Notes: generated by a model from the letters alone, not told the origin. DNA of 32,929 nt from Hydrogenobaculum sp. (GCA_002878215.1 PNJC01000146.1:1-32929), one strand, 5' to 3'. Shown: positions 1 to 10,672, counted from the stretch's first letter. Translations and numbers: made by a program.

Positions 1-72
1 TATAAGCAAGATTTTAGAATAGACATGATAGAGTATGCTTTAAGAGAGTTGAAAACGTCGAAGAGTTTATAA
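1..72 (+). CDS. C-terminal end of a CDS truncated by the window start (function unknown)
   Basis: Frame 1 is open from base 1 to TAA at 70-72, reading ...YKQDFRIDMIEYALRELKTSKSL*; too short to identify. Confidence 0.4.
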   Translation, partial: YKQDFRIDMIEYALRELKTSKSL

Positions 73-131
73 AGCTTGTAAAAGTCGGGAAACTTTAATT
101 TTTATTCTGCTTTTTGAAGTATAATAATATA

Positions 132-1340
132 ATGGCAAAAAGAGTGATACTTGCTTATTCTGGTGGTTTGGATACGTCTATCATAGTAAGATGGCTTACG
201 GAAAGAGGCTTCGAGGTTATAACCTATACGGCAGATGTAGGGCAAAAAGAGGAACTTTCGGAAATACCAGAAAAAGCTAGAAAAGCCGGGGCGATAGAGG
301 CTATAGTAGAAGACATAAGAGAAGAGTTTGCCAAAGATTTTTGTCTTCCAACTCTTAGGGCTTTGGCCTTGTATGAGGGCAAATATCCTTTGACAGCTTC
401 TTTATCAAGGCCCCTCATATCTAAAAAGCTCATAGAATACGCCAAAAAAAGAAATGCAGATTACATAGCTCATGGGTCCACTGGTAAAGGAAACGACCAA
501 GTGAGGTTTGAGGTCTCTGCGTGGGCTTTAAATCCAGATATAGAAGTGCTTGCCCCTGTAAGAGAATGGGAATTCAAATCTAGAGAACAAGAGATAGAAT
601 ACGCTTTAAAATATCAAATACCCGTAAAAGCTACAAAAGAAAATCCTTACTCTATAGATAGAAATCTTTGGGGTGTATCTATAGAATGCGGTATTTTAGA
701 AGACCCTTATCAAGAACCTCCAAAAGATGCCTATCAAATCACAAAAGACCCAGAAGAAGCTCCAAATACTCCAGAATACGTAGAGATAACGTTTGAAGAG
801 GGAAAACCTGTAGCCGTAAACAATAAAACCTTTGATAACCTTTACAAGTTAATAGAGTATCTAAACGATATAGCCTCATTGCATGGAGTAGGGCGCATAG
901 ACATGGTAGAAAATAGGTTGGTGGGTATAAAAAGCAGAGAGATTTACGAAGCTCCCGGGGCTATGTGTTTGTATAAAGCTTACAACGACTTAGCATCTTT
1001 GACTTTGGACAAGTATACCTATCAGTATCTAATAGGCCATGTATCAAACACTTACGCAAACTTAGTATATGAAGGGCTTTGGTTTTCTCCTTTAAGGGAA
1101 GCTTTGGACGCTTTTAACAACAACATATCCAAATACATAAACGGTACAGTAAGACTAAAGCTATACAAAGGAAATATAGATGTGGTAGGAAGAAAATCTC
1201 CAAACGCCCTATATATTGAAGAGCTGTCCACATACACAGAAAAAGATGCTTTCGACCATAAAGCTGGTGCTATGTTTACAAAGGTTTACGGCTTGCCTTT
1301 AAAGGTTTTAGGTCGCGTAAAAGCTAGAAACCAAAAATAA
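132..1340 (+). CDS. argG: Argininosuccinate synthase
   Basis: MAKRVILAYSGGLDTSIIVRWL N-terminus (PP-loop SGGLDTS), HGSTGKGNDQVRFE and SREIYEAPGA motifs. The ATG at 132 is preferred over 114. Confidence 0.97.
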   Translation: MAKRVILAYSGGLDTSIIVRWLTERGFEVITYTADVGQKEELSEIPEKARKAGAIEAIVEDIREEFAKDFCLPTLRALALYEGKYPLTASLSRPLISKKLIEYAKKRNADYIAHGSTGKGNDQVRFEVSAWALNPDIEVLAPVREWEFKSREQEIEYALKYQIPVKATKENPYSIDRNLWGVSIECGILEDPYQEPPKDAYQITKDPEEAPNTPEYVEITFEEGKPVAVNNKTFDNLYKLIEYLNDIASLHGVGRIDMVENRLVGIKSREIYEAPGAMCLYKAYNDLASLTLDKYTYQYLIGHVSNTYANLVYEGLWFSPLREALDAFNNNISKYINGTVRLKLYKGNIDVVGRKSPNALYIEELSTYTEKDAFDHKAGAMFTKVYGLPLKVLGRVKARNQK

Positions 1341-1341
1341 G

Positions 1342-4300
1342 ATGGAAAATGCCTACATAGAAAAAATTGTAGTTACAAACTTTAAATCTTACGGTACAGA
1401 AAAACTAGAAATACCCATAGGGGAGGGTTTTATAGGGATTGTGGGACCAAACGGAGCAGGCAAATCAAACATAGGTGATGCCATATCCTTTGGTCTTGGG
1501 CTTTCCACATCAAAAACCATGCGCGCTAAAAATCTTACACACCTTATATATTCAAAACAAGGCCAAAGAGAAGACTTTGCACAGGTGGATATATACTTTG
1601 CAAACCCTCAAATATTTGGATACGATGAGTTTATAGTTACAAGGATTATTTATAAAGATGGTAAAAGCGTATATAAACTAAACGGCAAGGTTATAAGGGA
1701 AAAAGATTTACATCTAATACTTGCAAAAGGCGGTATATACAAAGAAGGTTACAACATAGTATTACAAGGAGATATAGTAAAATTTGTCAAAATAACACCT
1801 TTAGAGCGAAGAAAAATAATAGAAGATGTAGCGGGTATAAGCGAATACGAACAAAAAAGACAGTTTGCTTTAGAAGAACTAGGAGAAGCAGATATAAAAA
1901 TAAGAGAGTTAAAACCGCTTGTAGAAGAATTGGAGACAAATTTAGAAAAATTTGAGAAAGAGAAAGAAAGGCTTCGTCAATACAAGGCTTTAATCGAAAA
2001 AAAACATACGCTTGAATGTGTTTTGCTTTTAAAAGAAAAACAAAGCCTTTTAAAGGACTTACAAAAAACTTTGGAAGAAAAAGAAACTTTGGAAGCTAAA
2101 AGCTCAAAACTTTTGGAAACCATAGATATAAAAACAAAAGAACTAAAAGATGTAGAGCAAAAAATAACAAGTTTGCAAGAAACCCTTCTTCCTTATAGAG
2201 AATCGTCTGGTAAGTTATCTGCAAAGATAGAGTATATAAAAGAGCAAAAAGCCTCAAAAGAGCAAGAACTAAAAAAAGAACTATCTCACAAAGAAGACAT
2301 TGAAAAAAAGATTGATTTTCTTGAAAAAGATTTGCTCAGTTTAGAAAAAGAGCTTTTAGAAGTAGAACAAGAAAAAATATCAAAAGAAAAAGAGATTTAT
2401 AGCATAGAAAATGCAATCAAAGAAAAAGAAAAGGAGTTAAAAGCCACGGAAGAAAAGCTAAACCTATCACCAGAAGAGATAGAGGAAATAGAAAAAAAAG
2501 AAAAAGAGCTAAAAGCTGTGTTAGAACAAAAGAAAAAAGAATACCAACACTATGTAGAGCAAATTCAAGATATGTCTCAAAAACAAAATAGATACAAAGA
2601 TGATATAGAAAGATTAAAAGCCGATTTACAAGCGTTAGAACAAAAAGACTCTATTGAAGAAAAACTAAAAACCTTTCAAAAAAATATAGAAGACGCAAGG
2701 CTTTCCATAGAGGCAATACAACAAACCATAGCCAAATACACAAGCTCGTTGACAGAAACAAAAAAAGAAATAGAGCAAATCATATCAGAAAAAGCAAGAA
2801 TAGAGTCTCAGCTTAGATACAACGATGATGATACGTTTATCTTTCAAAATATAAAAGGTGTCTACGGCAAAGTAGAAGATCTTATAAGCCTAAAAGATGA
2901 AGAATACAAGATTGCTATAGAAGCATCAGCCGGTGGTAGACTTTCTTATGTAGTAGTGGAATCTGAAGAAATAGCAAAGCAGTGTATTGAGCTTTTAAAA
3001 AAACAATCTGACAAAAGGGTTAGTTTTATACCGCTAAACCGTATAAAAACCCAGTCGTTGCCACCTTACCCAAGACAGCGAGGATACATAGACTTTGCAG
3101 TAAAGCTTGTTGATTACGATAAAACGTTGGAAGCTGCTATAAGCTTTGTCTTTGGTGATACCCTTGTGGTAGAAAGCTTTGATGTAGCTAAAAGCCTACA
3201 AAACTACAGATGTGTAACATTGGAAGGAGAGGTATTTGAAAAATCTGGTGTTATTAGCGGTGGAAAAACAAAACAACACTCAAACATAGGTAAAAAAGCT
3301 CTTTTAGAAAAACTTGAATCTTTAAACGAAAAATACAGCATCTTAAAAGCAAAAGAACAACAGCTAGACCAAAACATCGGTAAGGCAAAGTCTTCGCTCA
3401 TAGAAAAAGAGGGCATAATAGCAATAAATACAAAGTACATAAAGGATTTGGAAAATCAAAAAAAAGATACACTCTCACAAAAATCAAACATATTAGAGCG
3501 CATAAAAGCCGGCGAAGAATATATAGAGCATTTAGAAAACAAGAAAAAAGAACTTTTAGAGATGTTAGAACCTCTAAAAGAGGAAATCAAGTACATAGAA
3601 GAAAAACTAACAAACCTAGAACTTAGAAAAAAAGATATACTTTCTTACTATACAAGCAAAGAGATAAAACAATTAAAAGACACTATAGAGTCTTACAAAA
3701 AACTCCATTTAGATAAGACGAAAGAACTAAACGCCGTAGAATTAAAGAAAAATGACATTTCCAAAAATATAGAATATGTAAAATCATCTATAGACCAGAA
3801 AAAGCAAGAGCTTATCACCATAAATTCTCAATTAAAGAACTTAGAAGAAGAGTTAACGTCTTTAGAGCTTGAATTAAACAGCACAGAAGAAGAGTTGAAA
3901 GAATCAAATGCGATGTTTTACAAACTATACGAAGAGAAAGAGCTTTTAGAAAAAGATCAAAAAAATCTACAATCGGAGCTAGGCGGCCTCAAGTTAGAGC
4001 ATGAGAGACTTTTAGAAGAGATTGGCTCTTTATCAAACGATATCACAAGAATCCAAACAAAGGTAGAATCCATAAACGATGCTCTAAAAGAAAAGCAATA
4101 CGACGGTAAAATCTACGAAGAGCAAAATCAAAGTATATCAAAGATAAAAGAAGAGTTAGAACATACAAAGAAACTTTTAGAAAATATGACGGATATAAAC
4201 TTAAAAGCTGAAGAAGAGTATGAAGAAACCCTAAATAGATTAAAAGATTACAAAGAAAAGCTAGAACAACTTATTAAAGATAAGCAAGCTATAAAAGCCA

Positions 4301-4788
4301 TGATAGAAGAAATAGATAGAAAAAAGTACAACGCTTTTATGGAAGCTTTTAACAACATAAGAAAAAATTTCAAAGAAATATACAAAAAAGTGTCTTATCA
4401 AGGAAAAGCAGATTTATCTTTGGACAACGAAGAAGACCCATTTTCTGGCGGTGTTTCCATATTTGTAAAACCAAGAGGGAAGGATGTGCAGTATGTAGAG
4501 GCAATGTCTGGTGGAGAACAAACCCTGGCAGCCATGTCTTTAATTTTTGCCATACAAGAGTATAAACCTTCAGTATTTTACTACTTTGATGAGATAGATG
4601 CCCATTTAGATGAAGCAAACGCATACCTTCTTGGTCAAATGATAAAGGAAAAATCCAAAAATGTGCAATTTATAGTTGTAACTCTTAGAGAAAACTTAGC
4701 AAACTTTGCGGACAAGCTTATAGGAGTTACCAACAAAGATGGTATTTCAAAAACGCTTACCTTCAAATCCTTAAAAGAGGTATCCTAA
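1342..4788 (+). CDS. smc: Chromosome segregation protein SMC
   Basis: Walker A GPNGAGKSNI, long coiled coils, hinge (VYGKVEDLISL...EASAGGRLSYVVV), ABC signature MSGGEQTLAAMSLIFAIQ and Walker B FYYFDEIDAHLD; 1148 aa. Confidence 0.96.
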   Translation: MENAYIEKIVVTNFKSYGTEKLEIPIGEGFIGIVGPNGAGKSNIGDAISFGLGLSTSKTMRAKNLTHLIYSKQGQREDFAQVDIYFANPQIFGYDEFIVTRIIYKDGKSVYKLNGKVIREKDLHLILAKGGIYKEGYNIVLQGDIVKFVKITPLERRKIIEDVAGISEYEQKRQFALEELGEADIKIRELKPLVEELETNLEKFEKEKERLRQYKALIEKKHTLECVLLLKEKQSLLKDLQKTLEEKETLEAKSSKLLETIDIKTKELKDVEQKITSLQETLLPYRESSGKLSAKIEYIKEQKASKEQELKKELSHKEDIEKKIDFLEKDLLSLEKELLEVEQEKISKEKEIYSIENAIKEKEKELKATEEKLNLSPEEIEEIEKKEKELKAVLEQKKKEYQHYVEQIQDMSQKQNRYKDDIERLKADLQALEQKDSIEEKLKTFQKNIEDARLSIEAIQQTIAKYTSSLTETKKEIEQIISEKARIESQLRYNDDDTFIFQNIKGVYGKVEDLISLKDEEYKIAIEASAGGRLSYVVVESEEIAKQCIELLKKQSDKRVSFIPLNRIKTQSLPPYPRQRGYIDFAVKLVDYDKTLEAAISFVFGDTLVVESFDVAKSLQNYRCVTLEGEVFEKSGVISGGKTKQHSNIGKKALLEKLESLNEKYSILKAKEQQLDQNIGKAKSSLIEKEGIIAINTKYIKDLENQKKDTLSQKSNILERIKAGEEYIEHLENKKKELLEMLEPLKEEIKYIEEKLTNLELRKKDILSYYTSKEIKQLKDTIESYKKLHLDKTKELNAVELKKNDISKNIEYVKSSIDQKKQELITINSQLKNLEEELTSLELELNSTEEELKESNAMFYKLYEEKELLEKDQKNLQSELGGLKLEHERLLEEIGSLSNDITRIQTKVESINDALKEKQYDGKIYEEQNQSISKIKEELEHTKKLLENMTDINLKAEEEYEETLNRLKDYKEKLEQLIKDKQAIKAMIEEIDRKKYNAFMEAFNNIRKNFKEIYKKVSYQGKADLSLDNEEDPFSGGVSIFVKPRGKDVQYVEAMSGGEQTLAAMSLIFAIQEYKPSVFYYFDEIDAHLDEANAYLLGQMIKEKSKNVQFIVVTLRENLANFADKLIGVTNKDGISKTLTFKSLKEVS

Positions 4789-4811
4789 GCTATATGCTAT
4801 AATTAGATTTC

Positions 4812-5492
4812 ATGTACAGATTTCAAAGAAAAAATGACGGTATTTGGCTTTTAGGAGAAAGTGAAGAGATAGAATTTAAACCCACAAAAATAGTATGCGT
4901 TGGGTTAAACTACAAAGCTCACGCTAAAGAATTAAACATGGATATACCAAAAGAACCCTTGTTGTTTCTAAAACCCACAAGCAGCATCATTCTAGACCAA
5001 GAATACATCTTATATCCAAAATCTTCTACAAGGGTTGACTACGAAGGAGAGCTTGCTATAGTGATATCAAAACAATCAAAAAAACTCTCTTACAAAGATG
5101 CGAAAGATGCAATATTGGGCTTTTCCATAGCAAACGACGTAACAGCAAGAGATTTGCAAAAAAAAGATATTCAGTTCACAAGATCAAAATCCTTTGATAC
5201 ATTTTGCCCCATAGGACCAACAATAGTAAAAGATATAGACCCATTTAACTTAAGCATAAAAACATTTTTAAACAACGAACTAAAACAGTCTGGTCATACC
5301 TCGGATATGATATTTGATGTATATGAGATTGTAAGCTTTATATCTTACGTTATGACTCTCTACCCACACGATATAATTATCACAGGTACACCGCCTGGTG
5401 TTGGTCCAATGCAAAAAGAAGACAAGGTAAGTATAGAGATAGAAGGAATAGGCATCCTGACAAACACTGTTAAAGAAGATGTGGAAAACTAA
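4812..5492 (+). CDS. Fumarylacetoacetate hydrolase family protein
   Basis: [55 protein letters not shown] and [11 protein letters not shown] motifs. Confidence 0.93.
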   Translation: MYRFQRKNDGIWLLGESEEIEFKPTKIVCVGLNYKAHAKELNMDIPKEPLLFLKPTSSIILDQEYILYPKSSTRVDYEGELAIVISKQSKKLSYKDAKDAILGFSIANDVTARDLQKKDIQFTRSKSFDTFCPIGPTIVKDIDPFNLSIKTFLNNELKQSGHTSDMIFDVYEIVSFISYVMTLYPHDIIITGTPPGVGPMQKEDKVSIEIEGIGILTNTVKEDVEN

Positions 5493-6432
5493 ATTTGCAC
5501 TTAGCATAATTATATTTTTGGTGATTCTTGCTATATTTGCTCCTTTTATAGCCCCATATTCATATAAAAAGCAATTCAGAGACTACGTGTTTGCCCCGCC
5601 TACCCATATACACATGTCTTTAAAAGGTTTATACATATACAGATTAAAACCTGTAAAATCTTTAACTAGAGCTTATAAAGAGGATAAGAACAAAATCTGT
5701 TATATAGATTTTTTTGTGAAATCAAAAAAGGATTTTAAGCTTTTTAGACCAAGCTGCGGACATATATTTTTACTCGGTACAGATGCTCTTGGAAGGGACG
5801 AATTTTCTAGGCTTTTATACGCTTTAAGAGTTTCTCTTGCCATATCTGTAATAGGTGCTATCACCACAATCACAGTAGGAACTTTGATAGGTAGCTTGGC
5901 AGGGTATGTAGGCGGATTTTTAGACAACATCGTTATGAGACTTGTAGAAGTTATGATGGCCATGCCCACATTTTATCTTATGCTATCCATAAGAGCGCTT
6001 TTCCCTCTTGATATATCTGGAGTTTATGTATTTGGAATGATTGTTTTTATATTGTCGTTTTTTGGTTTTGCACCGTTTTCAAGGATTATAAGAGGAATGG
6101 TGTTGTCCATAAGAGAATACGATTATGTAAATGTTGCAAAATTTTACGGAGCGAATCCCTTTTACATTATTTTCAAACATATTCTACCAAACATAAAAAG
6201 CTACATTGTTATAAGTACGGTTTTATCTATACCAGCTTACATAGTAGCTGAAGGTTCTCTTAGCTTTCTTGGACTTGGTATTCAAGAGCCGTATCCATCT
6301 TTGGGAAACATGCTACCAAAAAGCATATACATTATATTGCTATATCCTTGGACTCTGTCATCGGCTGTTGTAATATTTTTGCTTATAGTAGCGTTAAATC
6401 TCTTAGGAGATGGATTATCAGAGCGAGAATGA
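5479..6432 (+). CDS. ABC transporter permease, OppC/DppC type
   Basis: OppC-like N-terminal TM segment, [23 protein letters not shown] and C-terminal [22 protein letters not shown] motifs; overlaps the upstream CDS by 14 nt. Confidence 0.9.
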   Translation: MWKTKFALSIIIFLVILAIFAPFIAPYSYKKQFRDYVFAPPTHIHMSLKGLYIYRLKPVKSLTRAYKEDKNKICYIDFFVKSKKDFKLFRPSCGHIFLLGTDALGRDEFSRLLYALRVSLAISVIGAITTITVGTLIGSLAGYVGGFLDNIVMRLVEVMMAMPTFYLMLSIRALFPLDISGVYVFGMIVFILSFFGFAPFSRIIRGMVLSIREYDYVNVAKFYGANPFYIIFKHILPNIKSYIVISTVLSIPAYIVAEGSLSFLGLGIQEPYPSLGNMLPKSIYIILLYPWTLSSAVVIFLLIVALNLLGDGLSERE

Positions 6433-7328
6433 ATGTAAAAATAACTCCCCTTGGCATATTTTATATAATCATAATGCTTCTTTTTGGTTTTGCTGCAATA
6501 AACACTGCCAACAATCTCCTTTACATGATTACATCTTTTATGATGGCTTTTATGATAATAAGCGGTGTTATATCTTACTACAATATAAAATTTTTAGAAG
6601 TAACGTTTGTGAAAGCTTATGATTTTTTTGCAAATGAACCAGGAATAGTAGTCTTGTCTATAAAAAATCGGAAGAACTGGCCCTCTTTTCTTTTAAATAT
6701 ATTTGTGGCAAAAGACTTACATAAAGATATAAAAAGATTTTTTAAAAAATATAAAACTTTTGAAGTACTGTATGAAAAATCTATTTTTATATTAAAAGCT
6801 AAAGAAGAAAAACAAATAGAGATTATATTAAGCTTTGAAAAAAGAGGCAATTACAAAGAGCTTGAGATTTACTTATCTTCTGACTTTCCTTTTGGTTTTG
6901 CGTATAGGGAGATGAAATATACAATCCCAGCTGATATATACGTATATCCAAATCCAAAACAATGCAAAACAAACGCGGCTCAATACAAATCAGAAAAAGG
7001 TTTTACAAAAACAAGCGAGGGACAAGAACTTTATCAAATAAAAGAATATCAAAGCGAGCACCCAAAATATATAAACTGGAAAGCCTCAGCCAAAGTGCAA
7101 AAGTTGATGGTAAACGATTTTTCAGATTTTATAAGCAAAGAAATCATACTAAGACCAGAAGATTTTGATATGGACTTAGAGCAAAAGCTATCTTGCATGA
7201 GTTTCATAGTGTTAGAAGCCTCAAAACAAAATGCGAAAATAGGGCTTGATTGGAATGGTTTTGTTATTCCACCTAGCGATTCTACGTTTCATTATATAAA
7301 AATTTTGAGATTCTTGGCTACGGCGTAA
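6429..7328 (+). CDS. DUF58 domain-containing protein
   Basis: Two N-terminal TM helices, then GQELYQIKEYQSEHPKYINWKASAKVQKLMVNDF, similar to the DUF58 core. The ATG at 6429 overlaps the preceding TGA. Confidence 0.75.
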   Translation: MNVKITPLGIFYIIIMLLFGFAAINTANNLLYMITSFMMAFMIISGVISYYNIKFLEVTFVKAYDFFANEPGIVVLSIKNRKNWPSFLLNIFVAKDLHKDIKRFFKKYKTFEVLYEKSIFILKAKEEKQIEIILSFEKRGNYKELEIYLSSDFPFGFAYREMKYTIPADIYVYPNPKQCKTNAAQYKSEKGFTKTSEGQELYQIKEYQSEHPKYINWKASAKVQKLMVNDFSDFISKEIILRPEDFDMDLEQKLSCMSFIVLEASKQNAKIGLDWNGFVIPPSDSTFHYIKILRFLATA

Positions 7329-7358
7329 AAGTTGGCAACATGTTATAATTTATTGAAG

Positions 7359-7586
7359 ATGGATTATTTAAAGCATCTTTTTAGTAGCGATTTTATATTG
7401 GTAGCTGGGGTATTTGGCATTTTATTTTACTTTTTATACGATGCCATAAGAAGGAAAAAATGGGGATGGGCTATTTTCTTAGCTATTTTACCCCTTGGCT
7501 TTATAAGCGTTCCGTTATATATTTTATTTGGATTTAACGATGGAGCAAAAAGTGAAGATAGAAACGATAGCAACAAAACCAATTGA
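7359..7586 (+). CDS. Small membrane protein (75 aa), unknown function
   Basis: Two predicted TM stretches around a basic RRKKWGW loop (FILVAGVFGILFYFLYDAIRRKKWGWAIFLAILPLGFISVPLYILFGF); tail overlaps the next gene by 47 nt. Confidence 0.55.
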   Translation: MDYLKHLFSSDFILVAGVFGILFYFLYDAIRRKKWGWAIFLAILPLGFISVPLYILFGFNDGAKSEDRNDSNKTN

Positions 7587-8181
7587 CGAAAACTGTACCG
7601 TTATAAAAAACGAGGAAACAAAAGAAGCCATTGTTGTAGACCCGGGCTCAGATATAGAAAACATATTAGAAGCTATAAAAGACTTCAAGGTGGTGGCTAT
7701 ACTAGCCACGCACGGGCACTATGATCACGTAGGACAAGTAGCCACATTAAAAGAAATATACAACGCACCTTTTTACATAAATAAAGAAGATGAATTTTTG
7801 CTAAAAGACGAGATTCTTCCGGGCTTTTCATTGTATCTAAACGCAAAAACACCACCAAAGCCTGATTTTTACCTAAAAGACGAAGACAAGCTAAATATAG
7901 CTGGAATAGACATAGAGGTTATCCACACACCAGGCCATACCCCAGGAGGATGCTGTTTTTACATAAAATCTCAAAACACCCTTATAGCTGGAGATACGCT
8001 TTTCAAAGGAGGCGTTGGAAGAACAGATTTACCTGGTGGTTCTTGGGAAAAGTTAGCCTCGTCTTTAAAAAAGATTTTTTCTACTTTTCCAAAAGATACA
8101 AAGGTTATATGCGGGCACTATCAAGACACAACGTTAGAGCATGAGTTAAAATTTAATCCATTCCTTAGGGGCTTATGGTGA
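7540..8181 (+). CDS. MBL-fold metallo-hydrolase (glyoxalase II-like)
   Basis: ATHGHYDHVGQ (HxHxDH), HTPGHTPGGCCFY, AGDTLFKGGVGRTDLPGGS and ICGHYQDTTLEHE motifs. Confidence 0.95.
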   Translation: MEQKVKIETIATKPIDENCTVIKNEETKEAIVVDPGSDIENILEAIKDFKVVAILATHGHYDHVGQVATLKEIYNAPFYINKEDEFLLKDEILPGFSLYLNAKTPPKPDFYLKDEDKLNIAGIDIEVIHTPGHTPGGCCFYIKSQNTLIAGDTLFKGGVGRTDLPGGSWEKLASSLKKIFSTFPKDTKVICGHYQDTTLEHELKFNPFLRGLW

Positions 8182-8564
8182 AGACTATAGTAGGCCTATA
8201 CGCTGGAGAGATATTTGCAATAGTTTTTATAGTCTCTTATGTGCTTTTTAGAAAGCTAGAATCCAAAAACTTAGCCGGAAGAATATATGGACAAATACTT
8301 TGGAGATTTTATAAAATAGCCATTTTAGAACTTTTGTTGGTATTTTTTCTAAATATCAGCCTCTATACGTTTTTTATGATTTTGGGACTACTGGCAAATA
8401 TATATTTGTCTTATTATACTAAAAGCCTAAAACAAAGCATAGGAGATATAGATAAAATAGATATAAACGACCCTAGAAGGGGGAAATTTAGAAAAGTTTC
8501 TAAGGCATCTTCTTTTATGCTAATTTTAAATATGATTTTAGCTATTATCTACTTGTTAAAATGA
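8175..8564 (+). CDS. Integral membrane protein, unknown function
   Basis: 129 aa with several hydrophobic stretches, tightly packed between the MBL gene and thiL. Confidence 0.6.
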   Translation: MVKTIVGLYAGEIFAIVFIVSYVLFRKLESKNLAGRIYGQILWRFYKIAILELLLVFFLNISLYTFFMILGLLANIYLSYYTKSLKQSIGDIDKIDINDPRRGKFRKVSKASSFMLILNMILAIIYLLK

Positions 8565-9487
8565 TAGGAGAGTTCGAACTTATAAAAAAACTTACCGCAA
8601 TACTTGAAGACAATAGCATAGGTGATGATACTGCTTACATTAACATAGACAACAAAGTTAGTTTAAATATTACTTGCGACGCTTTTTTAGAAGATGTGCA
8701 TTTTTTAAGACGATATCCGCCAGAATCCATTGGCTTTAAATCTATATCCATAAACGTATCAGACATAGTGGCAAACGGCGGTAAACCTCTTTATAGCCTT
8801 ATCTCTCTTATGATACCAGATGATATAGACGAAAGATTTATAGAACGCATTTACGAAGGAGTGAAGTCCGCTTCTTTGTTTTACAATCTAAAAATAGTTG
8901 GTGGTAATATATCAAAATCTTCAAAACTGGGTATAGATGTATTTTTAATAGGTGAAGTAGATAGGTTTGTTTCAAGGGCTGGTGCAAATGTAGGTGATGA
9001 TGTAGTAGTAAGCGGGACTCTTGGAGATTCGTATGCAGGTTTTAAGCTTTTAACATCAAAAAAACAATATGAAGAGTATGAGCTAAGGCTAATAGAGAGG
9101 CATTTAAGACCAACTGCCAGAATAGACTATATAAACCATATACGCAAATACGCTAGTGCCTCCATGGATATATCCGATGGACTATCTTCTGATTTATGGC
9201 ATATTGCAGAGCGCTCAAACGTTGTAATAGATATAGATTTAAACAAAATACCTATTTCTCGTGAGCTTAGACTTTACGCTTCAAAAGAAAATCTAAACCC
9301 TTACGACTTGGCTTTATCTGGCGGCGAAGATTATCAACTCTTGTTTTGCCAAAAAAAAGAACACTTTAACCCGTTTTTAGACAACACTGTGATAGGACAA
9401 GTAGTAGAAAAAGGTAAAGCCTTGGTGCTTGTAAATGGAAAAGAGCTTGAAAGAACAGGTTTTGACCACTTTAAGAACCGACAATAG
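8561..9487 (+). CDS. thiL: Thiamine-phosphate kinase
   Basis: SIGDDTAYI, NVSDIVANGGKPLY, GGNISKS, SMDISDGLSSDL and ALSGGEDYQLLF motifs. Confidence 0.95.
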   Translation: MIGEFELIKKLTAILEDNSIGDDTAYINIDNKVSLNITCDAFLEDVHFLRRYPPESIGFKSISINVSDIVANGGKPLYSLISLMIPDDIDERFIERIYEGVKSASLFYNLKIVGGNISKSSKLGIDVFLIGEVDRFVSRAGANVGDDVVVSGTLGDSYAGFKLLTSKKQYEEYELRLIERHLRPTARIDYINHIRKYASASMDISDGLSSDLWHIAERSNVVIDIDLNKIPISRELRLYASKENLNPYDLALSGGEDYQLLFCQKKEHFNPFLDNTVIGQVVEKGKALVLVNGKELERTGFDHFKNRQ

Positions 9488-10325
9488 ATTTTACAATATC
9501 AAAGAACATTTAAGAGATGTACTTTTAAAAGAAGTCTCAAATATATATAAACCAAATATCCACTCACCTCATACAAACCAAACCAATCTATACGATGAAT
9601 ACTACAACGAGTTTTATCACAGCATCACTACAGGACCTTTAGAAGAAGCATACAGCAAGTTTGTAAACCCTGTTTTAGGGTTTTTAAAAGAAAAGAGTGT
9701 TATAAACGTATTAGACATAGGCTCTGGAATGTTTGTAAACTCTGGAGTATTGGCTTACGAGCTTCTAAAATTAAATAAAACTATAAATATAGTAAGTATA
9801 GATAAAAAACTTCCACCTTTTATAGCTCTAAATCATGCATCTGATGAGATAAGATATTTGCTCTATGAAAGCAATTTTTCTGTAAAAAGCAGTCGTTTAA
9901 CGTGGCAAGTGATTTTGAAAGATGCAAGGACGATTAAAACAAACACGATGTTTGATATCATACTACACGATGGATTTTCACCCTATAAAAATCCGTCTTT
10001 ATGGACACTGGATTTTTTGTATATACTTTATAAAAGCTTAAAACAAGAAGGCATTTGGATAAGCTACACATCAAACAAAAGCGTGCAATCTTCCCTTAAT
10101 TTTCTAAACTTTAAAATAGATTTCGTAGAACCTGTGGGACGAAAAAGACCCTCTATGATGGCTTTTAAAACAGCTAAACATAAATCAAACATAGACTTGC
10201 AAAACCCTTACGCTATACCTATGAGAGATATAACCCTTAGTGCTGACGAGGACAAAATAATATCTGATTATTTTATAAGGGTTTATATCCTAAAATCCAA
10301 ATACTATTCACCTTCAAAAGATTGA
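9435..10325 (+). CDS. Stand-alone MnmC2-type (DUF752) tRNA methyltransferase
   Basis: YYHSITTGPLEEAYSKFVNP, VLDIGSGMFVNSGVLAYELL (SAM-binding), FDIILHDGFSPYKNPSLWT and WISYTSNKSVQSSLNF. The oxidoreductase (MnmC1) domain is absent. The exact start is uncertain because it overlaps thiL. Confidence 0.85.
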   Translation: MEKSLKEQVLTTLRTDNRFYNIKEHLRDVLLKEVSNIYKPNIHSPHTNQTNLYDEYYNEFYHSITTGPLEEAYSKFVNPVLGFLKEKSVINVLDIGSGMFVNSGVLAYELLKLNKTINIVSIDKKLPPFIALNHASDEIRYLLYESNFSVKSSRLTWQVILKDARTIKTNTMFDIILHDGFSPYKNPSLWTLDFLYILYKSLKQEGIWISYTSNKSVQSSLNFLNFKIDFVEPVGRKRPSMMAFKTAKHKSNIDLQNPYAIPMRDITLSADEDKIISDYFIRVYILKSKYYSPSKD

Positions 10326-10600
10326 AGTTCTTCCATCAACGATTTTACTTGATGCATGATAGCTCCTAGCAAAGATTCCACAGAAGAGTTCCAATAAGAC
10401 TCGTTAAAAACGATCTTCTTAGAAGGGCCTTCACCATCATCTCCCAAGTAAGAAACCAAAACATAGGGGTATTCCTCTCTCTCTTCACATTCAGCCTCTT
10501 CAATACCAGGAAAACATATAGCCAAATCTATCTCAGGGCTTATAGCCATACTTTTTATACGTCTTGCCAGTTCTTCAAACTTTGTTTTTGGGTATTCCAT
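10304..10600 (-). CDS. Hypothetical acidic protein (98 aa)
   Basis: Complete minus-strand ORF, tail-to-tail with the MnmC2 gene with 22 nt overlap; upstream region divergent with the HIT gene. Confidence 0.6.
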   Translation of the reverse strand: MEYPKTKFEELARRIKSMAISPEIDLAICFPGIEEAECEEREEYPYVLVSYLGDDGEGPSKKIVFNESYWNSSVESLLGAIMHQVKSLMEELQSFEGE

Positions 10601-10672
10601 GCTTACAAAATATAAAATTTGTATAAAAGCTTTCCATAATAAAATGCATAAAATCTATGCTAAAATAAAATT

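Noticed and set aside
7540-7586. 47-nt overlap between the small membrane protein and MBL-fold genes, considered as a possible frameshift fusion
   Set aside because: Both products look complete with their own starts; gene overlaps are common throughout this window.
7919-7927. TTATCCACA, a consensus DnaA box
   Set aside because: Single copy inside the conserved MBL coding sequence; no cluster and no dnaA/dnaN context.
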